Source: UBA1351 sp963677625 (GTDB lineage: Bacteria; Bacillota; Clostridia; Lachnospirales; Vallitaleaceae). From it: a DNA stretch of 64,000 nucleotides. Numbering within the stretch: position 1 is the first letter of the stretch; every line of letters starts with the position of its first letter. The notes below the pieces were generated by a model, which was not told where the DNA came from, searched no databases, and saw only the letters and a list, made by a program, of their open reading frames with translations. The position numbers were made by a program, and so were the translations under genes. Location: assembly GCA_963677625.2 (NCBI GenBank), contig CAXXSW010000011.1, positions 62,001 to 126,000 on the forward strand. Direction: 5' to 3'. Below, piece by piece: positions 59,928 through 64,000 of this stretch.

Positions 59928-61586
59928 ATGAAATTAAATGGAGCTCAGATCGTAGTAGAATGTCTCAAGGAACAAGGTGTTAAACATATTTTTGGATATC
60001 CAGGAGCAGCAACAATAAATATCTATGACGAATTATATAAAAATGAAGCATATATAAGTCATATTCTTACTTCTCATGAACAGGGAGCAACACATGCGGC
60101 TGATGGTTATGCGAGATCAACTGGTAAGGTTGGTGTGTGCTTAGCAACGAGTGGACCAGGTGCTACTAATTTAGTAACAGGTATTGCTACTGCATATATG
60201 GATTCAGTTCCATTAGTAGCTATAACAGGTAATGTCCAAGTGGATAAACTTGGTAAAGATTCATTTCAGGAAGTTGATATTCAGGGTATTACCATGCCAG
60301 TTACTAAGCACAACTATATGGTCAAAGATATAAATGAATTGGTAGATACCATTCGTGAAGCTTTTTATATTGCGAAATCTGGTAGGCCGGGACCTGTACT
60401 TGTAGATATCCCCAAGAATCTGACTTGGGAAGAAGCGGAGTACGAATATATGGAGCCAAAAGCTTATAAACCCAATCAAGCTTTTTCCATTAGTCAGGAG
60501 GTTCTGGATATGATCGCTGCCAGCAAACGTCCTATGATACTTGCAGGTGGAGGTGTAGTACGTTCAGGTGCTAATGAGGAACTAAAAGTCTTTGCAGAAA
60601 AAATAGATGCTCAGGTTGCCTGTACTCTTATGGGGATTGGATCTTTTCCTTATAGCCATCCTTTGTACACTGGTAACATTGGAATGCATGGATCGCTTGT
60701 TTCTAATAGAGCGATTAATGAAACTGATTTATTGATTGTAATGGGTGGCCGTTTTAGTGATCGCGTTGTAGGTAAGGAATCCGGTTTTGCTGCTAAGGCT
60801 AAATTGATTCATATTGATATTGATCCTGCTGAAATTAACAAGAACGTTGTTGTGGATGGTTCAATCAATGGTGACATTAAGGCTGTTTTGAAAAAACTTA
60901 CAGAGAAAGTTGAAGCAAAGTCAAATGATCCGTGGAAGATTTATGTCAATCATTTACGTGAAACCGTTGGACACAAAGCTGATGAGACGACTCTTAACGT
61001 TCCCTATCTTTTGAAACGTATAGCAGATTTTGCAACTGAGGATTCTATAGTTGCAACAGACGTTGGACAGCATCAAATGTGGACGGCCCAGCATTTTCCT
61101 TTTGAAAAACCTAACCGTTTCCTAACATCAGGAGGTCTTGGTACTATGGGATATGGATTTGGAGCTGCTATTGGAGCACAATTTGCAAATCCTCAGGAAA
61201 AAGTTATAATGATTACAGGTGATGGTTCTTTTCGTATGAATTTCAATGAGATGATTACAGCAGTTAAGAATCATTTACCAGTAAAGGTTTTTGTAATGAA
61301 TAATAGAGCGTTAGGAATGGTTCGTCAATGGCAGAATCTTTTCTATGACAAACGTTTTTCAGCTACAACACTGGAAGAAGATATGGATTATGTTGGATTT
61401 GCTAAAGCTCTAGGTGGTGATGGGTTTAATATTTGGTCACTAGAAGATATTGATACAGTTCTTCCAGCAGTATTTGCCAGTGAGAAACCTTGTATTGTCA
61501 ATTGCCTTGTAGATCAAAACACCAACGTATACCCAATGGTACCTCCAGGAAAATCTATATATGAAGCAATTAGTGATAATGAATAA
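59928..61586 (+). CDS. ilvB: Acetolactate synthase large subunit
   Basis: This 552-residue ThDP-dependent enzyme makes 2-acetolactate or 2-aceto-2-hydroxybutyrate for valine, leucine and isoleucine. The catalytic Glu is in SHEQGATHAADGYARSTGKVG, followed by GATNLVTGIATAYMDSVPLVA, the FAD-region and the ThDP-binding GDGSFRMNFNEMITAVKNH with NNRALGMVRQW. The length and the FAD-region point to the anabolic type. No small regulatory subunit gene (ilvN) follows, which is unusual for the anabolic enzyme. Under T-box control. GAAAGGAG precedes ATG 59928. Confidence 0.94.
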   Translation: MKLNGAQIVVECLKEQGVKHIFGYPGAATINIYDELYKNEAYISHILTSHEQGATHAADGYARSTGKVGVCLATSGPGATNLVTGIATAYMDSVPLVAITGNVQVDKLGKDSFQEVDIQGITMPVTKHNYMVKDINELVDTIREAFYIAKSGRPGPVLVDIPKNLTWEEAEYEYMEPKAYKPNQAFSISQEVLDMIAASKRPMILAGGGVVRSGANEELKVFAEKIDAQVACTLMGIGSFPYSHPLYTGNIGMHGSLVSNRAINETDLLIVMGGRFSDRVVGKESGFAAKAKLIHIDIDPAEINKNVVVDGSINGDIKAVLKKLTEKVEAKSNDPWKIYVNHLRETVGHKADETTLNVPYLLKRIADFATEDSIVATDVGQHQMWTAQHFPFEKPNRFLTSGGLGTMGYGFGAAIGAQFANPQEKVIMITGDGSFRMNFNEMITAVKNHLPVKVFVMNNRALGMVRQWQNLFYDKRFSATTLEEDMDYVGFAKALGGDGFNIWSLEDIDTVLPAVFASEKPCIVNCLVDQNTNVYPMVPPGKSIYEAISDNE

Positions 61587-61606
61587 AGAATAGAAAAGGT
61601 GAGTTT

Positions 61607-62527
61607 ATGCCAATAAAAATACCCAATGATTTACCCGCTAAACAGGTCCTAGAATCAGAAAATATTTTTGTCATGGATGATTCAAGGGCAATGACTCAGG
61701 ATATCCGTCCCCTCCACATTGCCATATTGAATCTCATGCCTCTTAAGGAACAGACGGAAGCACAGCTTCTTCGTATGTTGAGCAACAGTCCTTTGCAGTT
61801 AGAGATTACCTTGATAAGTCCTGAGACTCATGTATCAAAAAATACACCACTTAATCATATGCAGTCGTTTTATACTACTTTTTCAGAGGTTAAAGATCGT
61901 AAGTTTGATGGTATGATCATAACTGGTGCACCAGTTGAGAACCTGCCTTTTGAAGGGGTGACCTATTGGGAAGAGCTAAAGGAAATTATGGAGTGGACCA
62001 AAGCTCATGTAACCTCAACTTTCCATATTTGTTGGGGGGCTCAAGCTGGGCTTTACTATCACTATGGTATTGAGAAGATTCCCCTAGAGAGAAAGATGCA
62101 TGGTGTCTTTAAACATACTATTACAGATGGCTTATGCCCCTTAGTTAGAGGGTTTGATCATGAGTTTATGGTACCCCATTCCAGACATACAACCATTTCT
62201 TTGGAAGATGTATTAAACCATCAGGAAATCAAACTTTTATCTTCTTCGGAAGAAGCAGGCTTTTATTTAGCAGTTAGTTTAGATGGGAAACAGATCTTTG
62301 TTTCTGGTCACTCTGAGTATGACTCTGATACCTTGAAGCAAGAATACCTAAGAGATAAGGAAAGAGGTATGGACCCAAAACTACCTTATCGATATTTTCC
62401 AGATAATGATCCATCAAAGGAACCTGAATCTACATGGAAAAGTCATGCACATCTTTTATTTAGTAATTGGTTAAATTATTATGTCTACCAAGCAACTCCA
62501 TATCTCATGGAAGAAATTGGAGAGTAA
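61607..62527 (+). CDS. metA: Homoserine O-acyltransferase MetA, predicted acetyl-CoA type
   Basis: This 306-residue enzyme activates homoserine for methionine synthesis. The catalytic Cys is in FHICWGAQAG (C142), and the substrate-site HSRHTT and SGHSEYD are present. Residue 111 in TGAPVEN is Glu. Established work on MetA proteins links Glu at this position to acetyl-CoA use and Gly to succinyl-CoA, so this is probably a homoserine O-acetyltransferase despite the MetA fold. It is 20 bp behind ilvB and likely in the same T-box-controlled transcript. Confidence 0.94.
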   Translation: MPIKIPNDLPAKQVLESENIFVMDDSRAMTQDIRPLHIAILNLMPLKEQTEAQLLRMLSNSPLQLEITLISPETHVSKNTPLNHMQSFYTTFSEVKDRKFDGMIITGAPVENLPFEGVTYWEELKEIMEWTKAHVTSTFHICWGAQAGLYYHYGIEKIPLERKMHGVFKHTITDGLCPLVRGFDHEFMVPHSRHTTISLEDVLNHQEIKLLSSSEEAGFYLAVSLDGKQIFVSGHSEYDSDTLKQEYLRDKERGMDPKLPYRYFPDNDPSKEPESTWKSHAHLLFSNWLNYYVYQATPYLMEEIGE

Positions 62528-62554
62528 ATGTCTATATTGTTCCTATAGAATAAA

Positions 62555-62626
62555 AAAAGGGACACAGTGGATACAGATGAGTCGTAAATTCCGAGCTCAT
62601 CAATAGCCACTGTGTCCCTTTTATAT
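62555..62626. terminator. Bidirectional terminator between metA and the aldo/keto reductase gene
   Basis: Perfect 16-bp arms AAAAGGGACACAGTGG (62555-62570) / CCACTGTGTCCCTTTT (62607-62622) enclose a second stem GATGAG / CTCATC (62576-62581 / 62596-62601). T-runs are available on both strands. Confidence 0.9.
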
Positions 62627-62642
62627 AATATACCCTATAAAA

Positions 62643-63767
62643 CTATGCTTCTATTAGCTTAGCTATTTTTTCCAAGGAATCAATGATTGGAATATGTTGA
62701 GGACAATGTCCTTGGCAAACTCCACAGGCAATGCAGTCAGAAGCCTTACCGCCACCATTGGTTACCCATTTGTAATGACTCTTAACACCATCAAGGTTTT
62801 CATAGGTTTTGTAAGTGTTGTAGGTTGCTAGAATAGCAGGTATATTAATTTTTTGTGGGCAATCTTCAACACAATATTTACAGTCTGTACATGGGATTGT
62901 TTCTATTTTTTTCATTTCTTCAAGAACCTTATCAATGATACCATATTCATGTGGTGTCATTGGCTCAAAATTAGTCATGGTTTCAATGTTATCGTCCATT
63001 TGCTGAGTATTAGACATTCCACTAAGGATTGTAATAATACCTTCAAGTGATCCTAGATACCGCATAGCCCATGATGCAATAGAGGCATCAGGTTTTTCAG
63101 CCTTAAAGATAGCTTGGTTTTGATTGGACATGATTGCAAGATTACCACCCTTAATAGGCTCCATAATAATAATTGGTTTTTTGTGCTTTCTGGCAATTTC
63201 ATAACATTGCTTGGACTGAACTTTTTCGTCTTCCCAGTCAGCATAGTTAAGTTGAAGTTGAACAAACTCAGCTTCTGGATGTGCTGTTAGTATTTCGTCA
63301 AGAACATCAGCAGTATCGTGAAAAGAAAAGCCGAAATGTTTAATTAATCCTTTTTCTTTGGCCTTTTTTACAAAATCCCAACCGCCAATTTCATCCATTT
63401 GAATCATACGCTGTTTATCCAAAGCATGAAGTAAGTAGAAATCGAAATATCCAGCTCCAGTTCTTTCTAATTGCAGATTAAGAAGTGGTTCAAAATCTTC
63501 GTATTTCTTACATAACCATACAGGCATTTTTGACGCTAACTGAAAGGATTCACGAGGATATCGGTTGACTAGAACCTCTTTAACCGCTTCTTCAGACTTT
63601 CCGTTAATATAAGGATAAGCAGTGTCAAAATAAGTGAATCCCTTATCTAAAAAATGGTCAACCATTTGACATGTCTCATCCATGTCTACATTTTCACCGT
63701 TCATAGGCAGACGCATTAAACCAAAACCAAGTTTTGGGATGTTTTGGCCTAGATATTGTTCTTTCAT
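62643..63767 (-). CDS. Aldo/keto reductase with C-terminal ferredoxin domain
   Basis: This 374-residue protein has an AKR TIM barrel (about 1-280: KLGFGLMRLP, FDTAYPYINGKSEEAVKEVL with the catalytic Asp and Tyr, and LQLNYADW). A C-terminal extension has two iron-sulfur motifs, CTDCKYCVEDCP and CIACGVCQGHCP, each like a 4Fe-4S ferredoxin site. Such fused reductases are common in anaerobes and may take electrons from ferredoxin; the substrate is unknown. ATG 63767 is preferred over the in-frame ATG at 63809 because TAGGAGG stands just before it. It is single-gene, with a minus-strand promoter (TTGACT at 63838-63833 and TATAAT at 63813-63808, 19-bp spacer). Confidence 0.92.
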   Translation of the reverse strand: MKEQYLGQNIPKLGFGLMRLPMNGENVDMDETCQMVDHFLDKGFTYFDTAYPYINGKSEEAVKEVLVNRYPRESFQLASKMPVWLCKKYEDFEPLLNLQLERTGAGYFDFYLLHALDKQRMIQMDEIGGWDFVKKAKEKGLIKHFGFSFHDTADVLDEILTAHPEAEFVQLQLNYADWEDEKVQSKQCYEIARKHKKPIIIMEPIKGGNLAIMSNQNQAIFKAEKPDASIASWAMRYLGSLEGIITILSGMSNTQQMDDNIETMTNFEPMTPHEYGIIDKVLEEMKKIETIPCTDCKYCVEDCPQKINIPAILATYNTYKTYENLDGVKSHYKWVTNGGGKASDCIACGVCQGHCPQHIPIIDSLEKIAKLIEA

Positions 63768-63807
63768 GTTGTACCTCCTAGGTTGCAATGATGACTGTGT
63801 CATAAAC

Positions 63808-63838
63808 ATTATACTATAAAAGTCCTAGTATAAGTCAA
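63808..63838 (-). promoter_or_regulatory. Promoter of the aldo/keto reductase gene
   Basis: On the minus strand TTGACT (63838-63833), 19-bp spacer, TATAAT (63813-63808). Confidence 0.55.
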
Positions 63839-63866
63839 TTTTTTTATGGAAACTTATGAATATAGT

Positions 63867-63895
63867 TTGAGTTTTACTCTTTCAATAGATATAAT
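63867..63895 (+). promoter_or_regulatory. Promoter of the gene at the right edge
   Basis: TTGAGT (63867-63872), 17-bp spacer, TATAAT (63890-63895). Confidence 0.65.
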
Positions 63896-63963
63896 AGAAA
63901 TTAATAGAAAATTTAGTATTAGATTATAGAACTTAGATATAAAAGAGATGGAGTGTAAGGTAA

Positions 63964-64000
63964 ATGTTGTATATACTTATTATTATCATATTAGTTGTTG
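63964..64000 (+). CDS. Start of a membrane or secreted protein gene (3' truncated by window)
   Basis: Only 12 codons are visible from ATG 63964, encoding MLYILIIIILVV, a hydrophobic helix typical of a membrane anchor or signal sequence. A promoter lies about 70 bp upstream and GTAAGG precedes the ATG. The product cannot be identified from this stretch. Confidence 0.5.
   Translation, partial: MLYILIIIILVV

Noticed and set aside
1..64000. CRISPR arrays, tRNA or rRNA genes, insertion sequences, prophage or toxin-antitoxin loci
   Set aside because: None was recognised on reading both strands; base composition and gene style look uniform throughout.

Overview
The window is a low-GC, tightly packed chromosomal segment. 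The evidence points to an anaerobic Firmicute of class Clostridia, probably near Lachnospirales/Vallitalea-like lineages. That lineage placement is an inference from gene content: class III ribonucleotide reductase, Re-citrate synthase, mcsA-mcsB-clpC, GatCAB, Rex, a divergent KLDG-type LigA and T-box regulation. No rRNA, tRNA, CRISPR array, insertion sequence or phage gene was recognised. It reads as core chromosome rather than a mobile island.

Layout. 1-578 is the end of a CoA-pyrophosphatase-type NUDIX gene. 672-3875 is a compact four-gene operon: a cytosolic substrate-binding-like protein, a HypB/UreG-like GTPase, an orphan ABC ATPase and a small zinc-ribbon protein. I cannot assign it a function, and it is the best candidate for an undescribed system. 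3971-7063 is a cobalamin riboswitch in front of nrdD-nrdG. 7067-10816 (minus strand) carries two EAL proteins. 11005-14494 has an FAH-family enzyme and the KDG pathway (eda, kdgK, GntR regulator) with a palindromic operator. 14591-23031 has a PAS-PAS-GGEEF cyclase, the complete nadA-nadB-nadC NAD operon, a shikimate-kinase-like gene, a membrane GGDEF sensor and a coupled CvfB-like S1 protein. 23183-31249 has a DRE-TIM aldolase, ccdA, mcsA-mcsB-clpC without ctsR, a small beta-rich protein and radA. 31333-38769 has a large substrate-binding/PAS/GGDEF/EAL receptor, degV, a lipoprotein and leuS.

38770-39367 is a 600-bp intergenic region with a strong terminator and a roughly 150-nt nested stem-loop element. 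39368-42679 encodes Re-citrate synthase, isocitrate dehydrogenase and a GntR regulator, the route to 2-oxoglutarate. 42781-44688 (minus) is an ABC-F ATPase. 45026-51922 has rex, a coiled-coil protein, acpS, nnrE/nnrD, alr, a MATE exporter and yebC. 52013-57244 has ligA and gatC-gatA-gatB. 57441-59552 is a TPR-GAF-GGDEF protein. 59590-62527 is a T-box leader with ilvB and metA. 62643-63767 (minus) is an aldo/keto reductase with ferredoxin clusters, and a truncated membrane-protein gene starts at 63964.

Two themes recur. The first is cyclic-di-GMP signalling: six GGDEF/EAL proteins with different sensor modules lie in 64 kb. The second is RNA- or operator-level control of metabolism: a B12 riboswitch on nrdDG, a T-box on ilvB-metA, GntR-type palindromes at the KDG and citrate operons, and an 18-bp palindrome at nadA. 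All functional assignments rest on reading motifs by eye; no database search was run.
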